Positions 33,384 through 40,640 of a stretch of 64,000 nucleotides of DNA are shown in pieces; position 1 is the stretch's first letter, and every line of letters begins with the position of its first letter. The stretch comes from a virus: the IMG/VR virus record IMGVR_UViG_3300022602_004810, positions 1 to 64,000 of that record, one strand, 5' to 3'. The position numbers and the translations under genes are program-made. Below the pieces are notes generated by a model. The model worked only from the letters and a program-made list of their open reading frames with translations. It was not told the DNA's origin and searched no databases.

Positions 33384-33974
33384 TTAAAGGGCTGTATAAC
33401 TGTAAGTAAAATTACCAGTAAACCCAGTGCTGGTTGTTGTATATCCTAATACAGCAACATTAGTCACTGTATTTCCTGTGAAGTATAAAGAAACACCAGT
33501 AGCTGATGTTTCAGAATAATTATCTTCGTATTGAATGGTAGTACCTAAATAATTTGAAACTTTAATTACACCGGTACGTACAGCGGTATTTCTTGATATA
33601 TTATAGTTAATAATTTGGCCAGTTAATGAAGCTATAGAAACATTGCCAATATTAGCAATACTAGATTGGTTATCTAATAGCGATACAGTAGCTGGTTCTA
33701 AGTTACCAACAATAGAAGCTATATTAGATACAAATGAATTTAAGTTAGCAATGTTGGCACTTAGAGCTGCAATACTAACACCAATAGCACCTGCACTATA
33801 TTCAGTTAAAATTTCAGTAACACCAGTAATTGGGGCTCCTTCTTGTAGAGTGCCTTTACCAATGAATAAACGTTGACTATCAACACACCAACCAAATTCA
33901 CCTGTGTCTAGAGCTGGTAGGTCTTCGGTAAGACCACTGCGTACTTGTATTTTGCTAACGGTTATAACTGCCAT
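33384..33974 (-). CDS. Short fibre-like virion protein
   Basis: A 196-aa protein with an Mtd/fibre-type N-terminus (KIQVRSGLTEDLPALDTGEF, then GWCVDSQRLFIGKG). A heptad-like coiled stretch follows (AALSANIANLNSFVSNIASI), and the tail is a small beta domain (FTGNFTYSYTAL). It is probably a trimeric tail accessory or adaptor protein. A clear late box (TATAAATA) lies 25 nt upstream, with TAAGGTAAAG as ribosome site. Confidence 0.7.
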   Translation of the reverse strand: MAVITVSKIQVRSGLTEDLPALDTGEFGWCVDSQRLFIGKGTLQEGAPITGVTEILTEYSAGAIGVSIAALSANIANLNSFVSNIASIVGNLEPATVSLLDNQSSIANIGNVSIASLTGQIINYNISRNTAVRTGVIKVSNYLGTTIQYEDNYSETSATGVSLYFTGNTVTNVAVLGYTTTSTGFTGNFTYSYTAL

Positions 33975-33999
33975 AACTTTACCTTAGATATATTCTTAT

Positions 34000-34007
34000 A
34001 TTTATAC
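34000..34007 (-). promoter_or_regulatory. T4-type late promoter (TATAAATA)
   Basis: The minus strand reads GTATAAATATAAG, an exact TATAAATA box 25 nt before the ATG of the short fibre-like protein at 33974. This exact match to the T4 late -10 element supports a T4-like late transcription system. Confidence 0.7.
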
Positions 34008-34700
34008 TAATTTATAATACTGTTCAACTCTTTCTAACCACTTATTAGTCCAATGTTCCCAATCTGCACCTTCTACAGTCCATGTTTGATATTGTACATC
34101 CTCGTTGGGTTTAGGGGCCACTGCCATTAGGATAACACCTTGTTGTATATCAGTTCCGTAGGTTTCATTGTGTGCTAGACCGTATGCCGCTAACTGGAGA
34201 AAATAGTCTTCAATCCATTCGGTTTTCTTAGGTTTATTGGTCTGTTTGTAGTCTAAAATGGCAGGTTTTGACTTGTAAACTCCGCAGGCGTCAGTAGTAC
34301 CAGCGTAGAGACCGCTAACGTATAAAGGAACCTCAATACCCCAAATTTCGTCAACATGTACCAGACCTTCGTTAATAACAGCTTTGGCCATGCGATGTGC
34401 CTGTTGACTGTAGGGATTGGTTCCTGGATCATTTAATATTCGATTGTTCTGTACATAATCCTCTAAAAACTTGTGCATACGTGTGCCACGACCGGCGGCT
34501 TCGGTGGTAATTTCCTGTGCTTTCTTTTCGCCAACTGACTTACGCCAATTGTTAAGTGCTTCACGTTTTTCTTGGGGTTTAGTACGGTCTAGAATAGTAG
34601 TAACGCTTGGAACCTTACTACCGTCTGGTAAGCAATAGTGACGTTTGCCATCTACTGTTTCTCTGTTTATGGGGGTGTAGTCGTATCGTTTAATTAGCAT
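34002..34700 (-). CDS. RecB-family (PD-D/E-XK) nuclease
   Basis: A 232-aa protein with GTRMHKFLEDYVQ (the RecB/Cas4-like helix with His), GTTDACGVYKSK and AILDYKQTNKPKK, the PD-(D/E)xK core (D.. then DYKQ-K), then a Gln/Tyr helix (YFLQLAAYGLAHNE). It has no Cys cluster, so it is not a Cas4 Fe-S nuclease. T4-like phages of aquatic hosts commonly carry such a gene, probably for DNA processing or degradation. It has its own sigma70 promoter with a leaderless start. Confidence 0.82.
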   Translation of the reverse strand: MLIKRYDYTPINRETVDGKRHYCLPDGSKVPSVTTILDRTKPQEKREALNNWRKSVGEKKAQEITTEAAGRGTRMHKFLEDYVQNNRILNDPGTNPYSQQAHRMAKAVINEGLVHVDEIWGIEVPLYVSGLYAGTTDACGVYKSKPAILDYKQTNKPKKTEWIEDYFLQLAAYGLAHNETYGTDIQQGVILMAVAPKPNEDVQYQTWTVEGADWEHWTNKWLERVEQYYKLV

Positions 34701-34706
34701 ATTATT

Positions 34707-34735
34707 AGTATATATGCTAGTTAAACATTAGTCAA
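34707..34735 (-). promoter_or_regulatory. Sigma70 promoter giving a leaderless mRNA
   Basis: On the minus strand TTGACT, 17 nt, TATACT, then AATAAT and the ATG of the RecB-family nuclease at 34700. The predicted start site falls on the start codon. Confidence 0.8.
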
Positions 34736-34738
34736 CTT

Positions 34739-35065
34739 TTATACAGCAAATGATGATCCGCAACCGCATGTACTTTGAGCATTTGGATTTTTAATACTAA
34801 AGTTACTACCAGCCAGGGTTTCAACATAGTCAATCTCAGCGCCTTGTAGATATTGACTGCTCATGCTATCCACTAACACAGCGATATCTTCAATTTGAAT
34901 TTCAAAATCTTCTTCGTTTTTTTGATCATCAATAGTAAAGCCATAGCTGAATCCACTACAGCCACCACCTTGTACAAATACTCGTAAGCGACTTGTACTA
35001 GGTTCGTCACTCATAATTTCTTTAATTTTCTTAACTGCGTTTGGTTGTATATTAATTAGTTCCAT
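34739..35065 (-). CDS. iscA: IscA/ErpA-type Fe-S cluster carrier
   Basis: A 108-aa A-type carrier. The three conserved cysteines are present: one in [13 protein letters not shown] and two in the C-terminal CGCGSSF segment. [10 protein letters not shown]-type and [16 protein letters not shown] segments complete the fold. It receives Fe-S clusters from IscU and delivers them to apo-proteins. It overlaps iscU by 14 bp, so the two are co-translated. Ribosome site TAGGAAAAAACAAA. Confidence 0.93.
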   Translation of the reverse strand: MELINIQPNAVKKIKEIMSDEPSTSRLRVFVQGGGCSGFSYGFTIDDQKNEEDFEIQIEDIAVLVDSMSSQYLQGAEIDYVETLAGSNFSIKNPNAQSTCGCGSSFAV

Positions 35066-35438
35066 TTTGTTTTTTCCTATAATCTTCTATTGCTGATTTA
35101 ATTGCATCTTCTGCTAATACACTACAGTGTATCTTTACCGGCGGTAACGCAAGTTCTTCAGCAATCTCACTATTCTTAATCGCTTGAGCTTGGTCAAGCG
35201 TGCGGCCCTTAAGCCATTCAGTGACGAGGCTCGAACTAGCAATCGCACTTCCGCATCCGTAAGTTTTAAACTTTGCATCAGTGATAATGCCATCATCTAC
35301 CTCTATTTGTAATTTCATAACATCACCACAAGCTGGCGCACCTACCATACCAGTGCCCACTTTGGGTGAATTTTTGTCTAAGCTACCTACATTTCTAGGA
35401 TTTTCGTAATGTTCTAATACCTGCGCTGAATAGGCCAT
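35052..35438 (-). CDS. iscU: IscU Fe-S cluster scaffold
   Basis: A 128-aa protein (E. coli IscU is 128 aa), with the three ligand cysteines: [27 protein letters not shown] and [19 protein letters not shown]. The LPPVK motif for HscA binding is intact. It lacks only the partner IscS, so host cysteine desulfurase must supply sulfur. DnaK in this genome could stand in for HscA, which is speculation. Ribosome site TTGGAGAT. Confidence 0.96.
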   Translation of the reverse strand: MAYSAQVLEHYENPRNVGSLDKNSPKVGTGMVGAPACGDVMKLQIEVDDGIITDAKFKTYGCGSAIASSSLVTEWLKGRTLDQAQAIKNSEIAEELALPPVKIHCSVLAEDAIKSAIEDYRKKQNGTN

Positions 35439-35463
35439 ACTAAATCTCCAATAGTTGACTAAT

Positions 35464-35492
35464 ATACTACACTATTTATTATTCGTTGTCAA
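35464..35492 (-). promoter_or_regulatory. Sigma70 promoter of iscU-iscA
   Basis: On the minus strand TTGACA, 17 nt, TAGTAT, then a 25-nt leader with TTGGAGAT before the iscU ATG. It overlaps the 3' end of the radical SAM gene. A TAATAAATA late-like box lies in the spacer, so expression might be dual. Confidence 0.7.
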
Positions 35493-36323
35493 CCAGTGTG
35501 CAGGAAATCGTACTTGATCTAACTCTTCTTCTTTAATTTCTTTAATTTCAAATACAGGTTTGGACATTTCTTTATATTCACCTATTGCAGAATGCCATGT
35601 TAAATCTTGTGGGCAGAACTCACACTGTAGAATGTTTTCATCTTTGGTTGCAACAAAATCTTGCAGGTCCTCTTCAGAACAATCTGCTGTTAAAGGTCTG
35701 TAACTATATAGTAATTCACGTTGTCTATCATCCAATCTAAGGTCAAATTGTTTATCAAATTCAGGAAGGCCGCTCATGGCAGGGCATTTATACAATTTAC
35801 CATTATACATAGTATGATCATGTTTCATATCACAGGCATTAAATGCGTTTATAGCATTACTATTGTGCAGGATCCAATGATCATCTTGTTTAATCACGGT
35901 ACTTTGATGGAAAGTAAATGCTTCTATCGGTCCTGCTAGGGATTTCCATTGTTCTTTTAAAGCATCTGCTGTTTCTGGATTATGCAGACTTAGCCCAAAT
36001 CCAACAGCATATTCATCCCATAATTTTTTATATTGAGGTTTGAAGTACGTACCGTTTGTTTGTATCATAATCACAGCATTAGGCCATAGTCTGCGCAGAT
36101 TAGCACACCATTTTTCTAAGTCAGGATTAAGGGTAGGTTCACCACCTATAATAGTAATACGTGGTAAATCTAATCGTTTACTCCATGCTTCGTATTCAGC
36201 TGCATGATCATCCCAATATTGATGGCCCTTAAAGTGCAAATCATTGAAACGATTGCATCCACGACAGGCGAGATTACATACATTGGTTATATAGAATTCT
36301 ACTACAGGAAATATCTTGATCAT
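35472..36323 (-). CDS. Radical SAM protein A
   Basis: A 283-aa protein with the CxxxCxxC motif near the N-terminus (NVCNLACRGCNRF), a TIIGGEPTLNPDLEKW loop (GGEP binds SAM amine) and a C-terminal Cys cluster (SEEDLQ; ILQCEFCPQD), as in SPASM/twitch-type enzymes. Substrate unknown. It is upstream of iscU, whose products would build its cluster. The ATG abuts a perfect 17-bp palindrome (CTAGTATT-T-AATACTAG). Confidence 0.85.
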   Translation of the reverse strand: MIKIFPVVEFYITNVCNLACRGCNRFNDLHFKGHQYWDDHAAEYEAWSKRLDLPRITIIGGEPTLNPDLEKWCANLRRLWPNAVIMIQTNGTYFKPQYKKLWDEYAVGFGLSLHNPETADALKEQWKSLAGPIEAFTFHQSTVIKQDDHWILHNSNAINAFNACDMKHDHTMYNGKLYKCPAMSGLPEFDKQFDLRLDDRQRELLYSYRPLTADCSEEDLQDFVATKDENILQCEFCPQDLTWHSAIGEYKEMSKPVFEIKEIKEEELDQVRFPAHWLTTNNK

Positions 36324-36340
36324 CTAGTATTTAATACTAG
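36324..36340 (-). promoter_or_regulatory. Perfect palindrome at the start of radical SAM gene A
   Basis: CTAGTATT-T-AATACTAG, symmetric on both strands, directly before the ATG. It contains a TAAATA late-like box 4 nt before the start codon and the stop codon of the upstream gene. It may be a promoter with an operator, or an mRNA hairpin hiding the start. Confidence 0.4.
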
Positions 36341-36726
36341 AATATACTCGAGTCGCGTTTTTTACCAGCACGCTTAGCCATATCACTTACAGTGTCTACT
36401 GGTGCTTGGGTAGGATCACCTTCATTAGGTGGAATTGTTGTAGTTGCTTCGTCGTCTTCTTGGTCTGCGTCAGGACGAAGCTCTACATAGTCTTTATTAT
36501 AACTCTTAATTAGATTTTTTACCGCTGGATTGTCTTCGCTAGCAGCTACTAGCGCATCATAGTTAAAAGTCTTATCAGTGTTTAGAACCATGTTAATAAG
36601 ACTTTGTGTACTAATCTTTGCTAGTTTGCTTTGATCTTTATAACGATTACGAATTAACTCCAGAGCTGTTGTTAAGTTAGCTTCTGGAGTGTTTACTGGA
36701 CTATGTAATAATTCGTTAATTTTCAC
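36337..36726 (-). CDS. Hypothetical protein, possible virion/assembly factor
   Basis: A 129-aa protein: a helical N-terminal half (MKINELLHSPVNTPEANLTT) and a Pro/Thr-rich acidic C-terminal tail (DQEDDEATTTIPPNEGDPTQ). It follows the 228-aa gene by 2 bp, both behind the same upstream unit. GTG start without a clear ribosome site, so it is probably coupled. Function unknown. Confidence 0.55.
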   Translation of the reverse strand: MKINELLHSPVNTPEANLTTALELIRNRYKDQSKLAKISTQSLINMVLNTDKTFNYDALVAASEDNPAVKNLIKSYNKDYVELRPDADQEDDEATTTIPPNEGDPTQAPVDTVSDMAKRAGKKRDSSIF

Positions 36727-36728
36727 GA

Positions 36729-37415
36729 TTAGCGACGTTCACGACCAAGTTCTTCTGCGCCGCCTACAGCAGCATCAGTTGCAGCAAAGCCGTCTGACTC
36801 AGGTTCTTCTTGATCGAAGTCGCTTGGTGGAGGCAATTCTCCGCCCATTTCTCCGCCCATATCTGGTTCGCCACCTAAATCCATTGGCTGCGGAGCTTGA
36901 CCTGTTAAAATACCTACGCCACTATCAACACCTTCGCGTGCAGCTTGTAGATTTTGCATTAATTGATCTAGCGTACTACCGACCGCTTGTTTAAAGCTAT
37001 CAGCTTGCTCATTGCCAATTTGGTCACGGATGCTGTCAAGCAATTGTGGAAGTTGTTCATTTTGCATTTTACCAACTTTCTCAATTGTATCTTGAATACT
37101 GTCAACCATATCTTTAGCAGCTAGTAATACTTCAGCATTACCAACTTCACCTTCGTTTAATTGGCGGCGACTTTGTTCTAACCATGCTGAAAGTCCCTCA
37201 CGAACAGTTAGTAATTCCATATAACGTGGATTACGTTCTGCTGTGTGTAGGTTTGAGCTATGACGAATCTTGTTTAAGTTAGCTTCAATCGTTTCACTTA
37301 AACGTTCTGCTTTTTCAACAGTCAATTTATCAAAATTAATAGAAAAACCAAAACGGCTTTCCATTAGTTTGTTAATCTTTTTAGGCGATTTAGATGCCAT
37401 TTCTGATAGTTTCAT
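36729..37415 (-). CDS. Helical protein with acidic Gly/Pro tail, scaffold-like
   Basis: A 228-aa protein. Residues 1-160 are almost pure helix (EANLNKIRHSSNLHTAERNP; MVDSIQDTIEKVGKMQNEQL). The last 60 residues are Gly/Pro/Glu/Asp-rich (GGEPDMGGEMGGELPPPSDF). Helix plus acidic tail recalls phage scaffold and core proteins, but I cannot assign it to a T4 gene. It lies in a block with other virion-associated candidates. Confidence 0.6.
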   Translation of the reverse strand: MKLSEMASKSPKKINKLMESRFGFSINFDKLTVEKAERLSETIEANLNKIRHSSNLHTAERNPRYMELLTVREGLSAWLEQSRRQLNEGEVGNAEVLLAAKDMVDSIQDTIEKVGKMQNEQLPQLLDSIRDQIGNEQADSFKQAVGSTLDQLMQNLQAAREGVDSGVGILTGQAPQPMDLGGEPDMGGEMGGELPPPSDFDQEEPESDGFAATDAAVGGAEELGRERR

Positions 37416-37431
37416 GGGTAATAGGTCCTAA

Positions 37432-37929
37432 TTACAGTTTTATATATTTAGCCAGATTTAGATTTTTCTTGATTTCTTTCTTTGCCTGGGCAACTCTATT
37501 CATTGTTTCTTGGTAACGAGTACTATAAAATTCCTCGCCCCATTGATCTTCATTTTGCTGTGCTTTTTTATAGCGAATACGATATAAGGCCGCATCAAAC
37601 TCTAATCTATTTAGTAGACTATCTGCCTCTTTAATATTATGTGCTAGTTGGTATTGTTGCTTATGTAGTGCTATGCAATAGAATATAGCATCTTTGCGAT
37701 TAAAGAAATTAAATAATTGCGAACTACCATCCATAACTTGCCAGGTTTGTTCGTTGATTTTTACCACACGATAACGACCCACCAGGACATCTGTGCCAAT
37801 CTGATAGCATAAAGGTAAGTCACTAGATACTGTTGTGATCTTTTCAAGTTCTTGTTGGGTAAAGCGTTTGATTTTTTCTACATCAAACGTTTCATTAGCG
37901 GATTCGTTTTTTGTAGTAGATTTTGCCAT
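37432..37929 (-). CDS. Hypothetical protein
   Basis: A 165-aa protein: a charged N-terminus (MAKSTTKNESANETFDVEKI), a beta segment (GRYRVVKINEQTWQVMDGSS) and a helical C-terminal half (ALYRIRYKKAQQNEDQWGEE). It overlaps the next gene upstream by 35 bp; an ATG 24 bases further upstream is also possible. Ribosome site weak in both cases. Function unknown. Confidence 0.6.
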   Translation of the reverse strand: MAKSTTKNESANETFDVEKIKRFTQQELEKITTVSSDLPLCYQIGTDVLVGRYRVVKINEQTWQVMDGSSQLFNFFNRKDAIFYCIALHKQQYQLAHNIKEADSLLNRLEFDAALYRIRYKKAQQNEDQWGEEFYSTRYQETMNRVAQAKKEIKKNLNLAKYIKL

Positions 37930-38104
37930 TTTCGTTGGTGCGTAGTAGAACATCTTTATTTGTTAATTGATTAGCCAGCACCTGCTCACGTTCATCTAAG
38001 TGAGATTTGGCAATAGGGGTATCACCAACAAAACGTTCAAGCAATGTTGCTTCTTCGTTATTGATGGGTAATTGTATGTTGTTGATCAGTTCTACTATCT
38101 TCAT
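37895..38104 (-). CDS. Small protein, possible winged-helix fold
   Basis: A 69-aa protein (MKIVELINNIQLPINNEEAT) with a helical middle (HLDEREQVLANQLTNKDVLL) and a C-terminal hairpin (RTNENGKIYYKKRIR), a layout fitting a minimal winged helix. The ATG lies 5 nt after an AATAAATA box (38110-38117), so the message is almost leaderless. The longer frame is a shadow of the neighbouring membrane protein. Confidence 0.6.
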   Translation of the reverse strand: MKIVELINNIQLPINNEEATLLERFVGDTPIAKSHLDEREQVLANQLTNKDVLLRTNENGKIYYKKRIR

Positions 38105-38109
38105 AGTAG

Positions 38110-38117
38110 TATTTATT
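38110..38117 (-). promoter_or_regulatory. Late-type box abutting a start codon
   Basis: AATAAATA, then CTACT and ATG at 38104. Start-site spacing for a T4-type late promoter puts +1 on or next to the ATG, implying a leaderless late mRNA. Confidence 0.5.
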
Positions 38118-38379
38118 ACTTGAGAAACTCGTGGCCAAGATAACCAAGGAGTGCTGAAAGGAGTACGCCAAGAATAGTAACTGTCCAACCCATAACATTT
38201 GTGCTACGGTTTTCTAGTTTAGTTTCAAGACTGTCTTTAATATTGATAAGATACATTTCCATCTTATCCATACGTTGTTCAAGGTTGTTTAGTTTCGTAT
38301 CCAAAGCGCCGTACCTCACAGCACATATTTCAACGTGGGCTTCTAAACTCTTCTTCTCAATATTTGTAGGTGTGGTCAC
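38116..38379 (-). CDS. Coiled coil plus C-terminal membrane anchor, XhlA/holin-like
   Basis: An 87-aa protein: an N-terminal heptad coiled coil (ALDTKLNNLEQRMDKMEMYL, INIKDSLETKLE) then one C-terminal membrane helix (MGWTVTILGVLLSALLGYLG). This is the layout of XhlA-type haemolysin/holin accessory proteins. The start is GTG behind a clear AGGAGACGAGC site; the TTG eight codons upstream was rejected. A lysis role is possible, but not proved. Confidence 0.6.
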   Translation of the reverse strand: MTTPTNIEKKSLEAHVEICAVRYGALDTKLNNLEQRMDKMEMYLINIKDSLETKLENRSTNVMGWTVTILGVLLSALLGYLGHEFLK

Positions 38380-38395
38380 CGCTCGTCTCCTCAAC

Positions 38396-38450
38396 GATGC
38401 CGTCTACTATGCCTTGATATTATGCCTTAATATGTGCCTTAATGAATGCC
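38396..38450 (-). repeat. Five short tandem repeats in the 5' leader of the holin-like gene
   Basis: On the plus strand [AGT]-ATGCC (one copy GTGCC) begins at 38396, 38408, 38421, 38433 and 38445, a spacing of 12-13 nt. Unit consensus TATGCCTTAATA. On the transcript it reads AAGGCATA, giving five SD-like AAGG tracts. It lies between the late box AATAAATA (38466-38473) and the true AGGAG. Confidence 0.6.
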
Positions 38451-38475
38451 TGTAGCATCAAGTAATATTTATTAA

Positions 38476-38898
38476 TTACAGCAAAGTTTTAAAGTATATG
38501 TTATTCCAAGGACCTTTGGGATAGAAAAAAGGGCGTTCTGGTTTGGCTGTTTCTGTTAGACCCAGGATAATAGGAGTAATGTTAAAATCATATTTAACAA
38601 GTCCAAACTTATCAGGCCCTTCTTGATAGATATCAGAATATTCTACTGAGAATTTAAATGTCCAAATACTGTGCTGTCCGCTATAATTAATTCCAAAATT
38701 ATAGCCATTAGTAACATCATCTTTAAGTTGCCATGTGCTGATAATTGTAGGTTGAGTGCGTAGGCTTAGAATCTGTTGTACAGTTTCCCAATTGCGCTGT
38801 TGATTGCGCTCTAGCGCACGTTCAGCGGTATGATTAGTTACCCCTGTTGGAGTAACGTCAATTAACGTAAAACCTTGATATAGATATTGATTAGTCAC
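38476..38898 (-). CDS. Conserved-looking T4-like phage protein, unknown
   Basis: A 140-aa protein (VTNQYLYQGFTLIDVTPTGV; HTAERALERNQQRNWETVQQ) ending in PFFYPKGPWNNIYFKTLL. I recall similar proteins (ERNQQRNWET... IYFK end) in cyanophage genomes, with unknown function, possibly structural. There is no ATG in the protein; the frame before the GTG runs through a terminator, so GTG is the sensible start. It is only 4 nt after an exact TATAAATA box. Confidence 0.6.
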   Translation of the reverse strand: MTNQYLYQGFTLIDVTPTGVTNHTAERALERNQQRNWETVQQILSLRTQPTIISTWQLKDDVTNGYNFGINYSGQHSIWTFKFSVEYSDIYQEGPDKFGLVKYDFNITPIILGLTETAKPERPFFYPKGPWNNIYFKTLL

Positions 38899-38902
38899 TA
38901 GG

Positions 38903-38910
38903 TATTTATA
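38903..38910 (-). promoter_or_regulatory. T4-type late promoter abutting a GTG start
   Basis: Exact TATAAATA on the minus strand, followed by CCTA and GTG at 38898. It lies just past the strong terminator of the gene upstream, so it must start a new transcript here. Confidence 0.65.
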
Positions 38911-38916
38911 GACAAT

Positions 38917-38944
38917 AAAAAAGCCCTTATAAAAAGGGCTTTTT
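38917..38944. terminator. Strong bidirectional terminator
   Basis: AAAAAAGCCCTT (38917-38928), 5-nt loop, AAGGGCTTTTT (38934-38944). A U-tract is present on either strand. On the minus strand it ends the transcript of the 127-aa protein, 25 bp past its stop. Confidence 0.9.
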
Positions 38945-38968
38945 CTATTCAATAACTAATTGTTTAGA

Positions 38969-39352
38969 TTAGTATGTGAATGCTGTTATAGTTGCACCTG
39001 CTACACCAGAACCATTGATTACAGTGTTAGCGTATGCTTGTAAGCTGTAAGCACCTGTTGAAGCTGCTGGAGCTGCACCAGATAACGCTACGTGGAATAA
39101 GTTACCTGATTGCGGAGCACCTAAAAGCTCAATAGAACCAACTTGCTCAATAGCTAAAACTAATTTTTCATAGTCTGAACCAGCTGCTAAGTAGTTTAAG
39201 TTTGTACCGTTACCATATGTGTATAATGAAGCTGATGTAACTGTGTAGTGTGTAAGTTGACGACCTGTGATCTGAGCATTACCTGCTGAAGAACCGTCTG
39301 CTGGACGTGAACCACCGTTTACACGGCTAATTGTTGTTGCTGAAGCTACCAT
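38969..39352 (-). CDS. Small Ala/Gly/Thr-rich protein, probable virion component
   Basis: A 127-aa protein (MVASATTISRVNGGSRPADG; GDSSAGNAQITG-type turns) with no charged clusters and no membrane segment. It has the hallmarks of high expression: its own late-type box (CTAAATAA upstream), an AGGAGAAATATT ribosome site and a strong terminator. A capsid decoration or tail protein fits, but there is no family match I can name. Confidence 0.6.
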   Translation of the reverse strand: MVASATTISRVNGGSRPADGSSAGNAQITGRQLTHYTVTSASLYTYGNGTNLNYLAAGSDYEKLVLAIEQVGSIELLGAPQSGNLFHVALSGAAPAASTGAYSLQAYANTVINGSGVAGATITAFTY

Positions 39353-39398
39353 AATATTTCTCCTAAAATAATTTTACGCTTATTGCGCTTAATATTAT

Positions 39399-40640
39399 TT
39401 AGCCTTTTGATAAAAAATTAGTTCTAGAGAAGGTTAAACGATCAACTAATTTAACAGCGCCACCATTGTGACCTATAGCCACAAATCCCTCTGGCGCTGT
39501 TACTCGATAACCGTCTGTGGTCTTTTGGAATGTACCAATACCTTCAACTTGATTTAGTTTGTGTATTAGCATGAGTTTTAATTCAATGATGCGTTTGTAT
39601 GTAGCAATAACACCTAATAGGTTATTACTGTTGTCTGCGATCCAATCTTCACGTGCTTTGATCTTAGCTACACGAGCCTGTGCCGCACGACCTTCTAAAC
39701 CGCCACTTAATTGTTCGATACCTTTCATCATTTCTAATTCATAATGCTTAATAAAGTTCTTTAAGAACTGCAAAGGTTCACCTACATGACTGCCACTGCG
39801 TATCTGCTGATTAATGAAAGGTTTAATCATACGACTAAATTCTTTATCTTGTAGAACAATATCAAAACGTTGTTGGCCTAATTTGTTCATTGTGTCAAGT
39901 GTAGCATCTAGATTGCGTTGTATCTTAGTATTTTCACTAGGAGTTAGACTTGCTACACCTGTGTAGTCTTTGTAGGTAGCATCATCAAACCATACGTTTT
40001 TAGTTTGTGTAAATCCGCCGACATTAACTCCAAACTCTGCAGTCATTGTGTCAATTGATTCACCTGTATAGCTAGTATGGAATATAATACCAATCTGTGC
40101 GGCAGCAATGCGCTGCCCTAGATGGCTTTTAACTGGCACCGCATAGGTAATTGTATTTGGAGTAAACACATAGCAATCTTCTTCGTTAACATTAACTACT
40201 GTAAGATCTCCCGGAGTGAACATTAGGTCACCTTGCACAACTCCGCCAATACGTAATTCGCGTAGATATTTTAATGCGGCTTCCAACATTGCTGATAGTG
40301 TAGGTTCGTGGCCATACCATTGTTCAATATCTTTGGTTGATTTACAGCGTTTAGGTTGTGCTTTGGAAAATACTGACTTAGTGCCAACAAAGAAACGACC
40401 ATCTTCTGGATCTGTGCCACAGATAATTGCTGGGCTACCGTCCCATTTAACCGTTAGCTGTGTTGTTGTACCTGTGCCTTCTGCTAGCATCTGACGTAGA
40501 CTGTCGATATAATTTAGTGCTTCTTGTGCGCCTGCCCATCCCTTGTTAAAGATAAGATCTTCAAGATGCTCAAGGTGTGTGTTCTTACTTTCTGTAAGTA
40601 ACCATTGTGGGGTTTGTTTCTTAATTTCGTATAGTTGCAT
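39399..40640 (-). CDS. Ligase-like nucleotidyltransferase candidate (KWDG protein)
   Basis: A 413-aa protein. TVKWDGSPAIICG at about residue 65 matches motif I (KxDG) of the DNA/RNA ligase and capping-enzyme fold. It is followed by FVGTKSVFSKA (Ia-like) and IGGVVQGDLMF, which would be motif III/IV, with VPVKSHLG as a possible motif V. The helical C-terminal third is unlike ligases. It is conserved in T4-like aquatic phages as a protein of unknown function, to my memory. It starts by TAATG overlap with the 289-aa gene. Confidence 0.5.
   Translation of the reverse strand: MQLYEIKKQTPQWLLTESKNTHLEHLEDLIFNKGWAGAQEALNYIDSLRQMLAEGTGTTTQLTVKWDGSPAIICGTDPEDGRFFVGTKSVFSKAQPKRCKSTKDIEQWYGHEPTLSAMLEAALKYLRELRIGGVVQGDLMFTPGDLTVVNVNEEDCYVFTPNTITYAVPVKSHLGQRIAAAQIGIIFHTSYTGESIDTMTAEFGVNVGGFTQTKNVWFDDATYKDYTGVASLTPSENTKIQRNLDATLDTMNKLGQQRFDIVLQDKEFSRMIKPFINQQIRSGSHVGEPLQFLKNFIKHYELEMMKGIEQLSGGLEGRAAQARVAKIKAREDWIADNSNNLLGVIATYKRIIELKLMLIHKLNQVEGIGTFQKTTDGYRVTAPEGFVAIGHNGGAVKLVDRLTFSRTNFLSKG

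Noticed and set aside
34002-34700. Cas4 assignment for the RecB-family nuclease
   Set aside because: The Fe-S Cys cluster of Cas4 is missing and there are no CRISPR genes nearby.
38899-38952. 18-residue N-terminal extension of the 140-aa protein
   Set aside because: These codons lie in the bidirectional terminator and upstream of the TATAAATA box, so they would not be on the same transcript.
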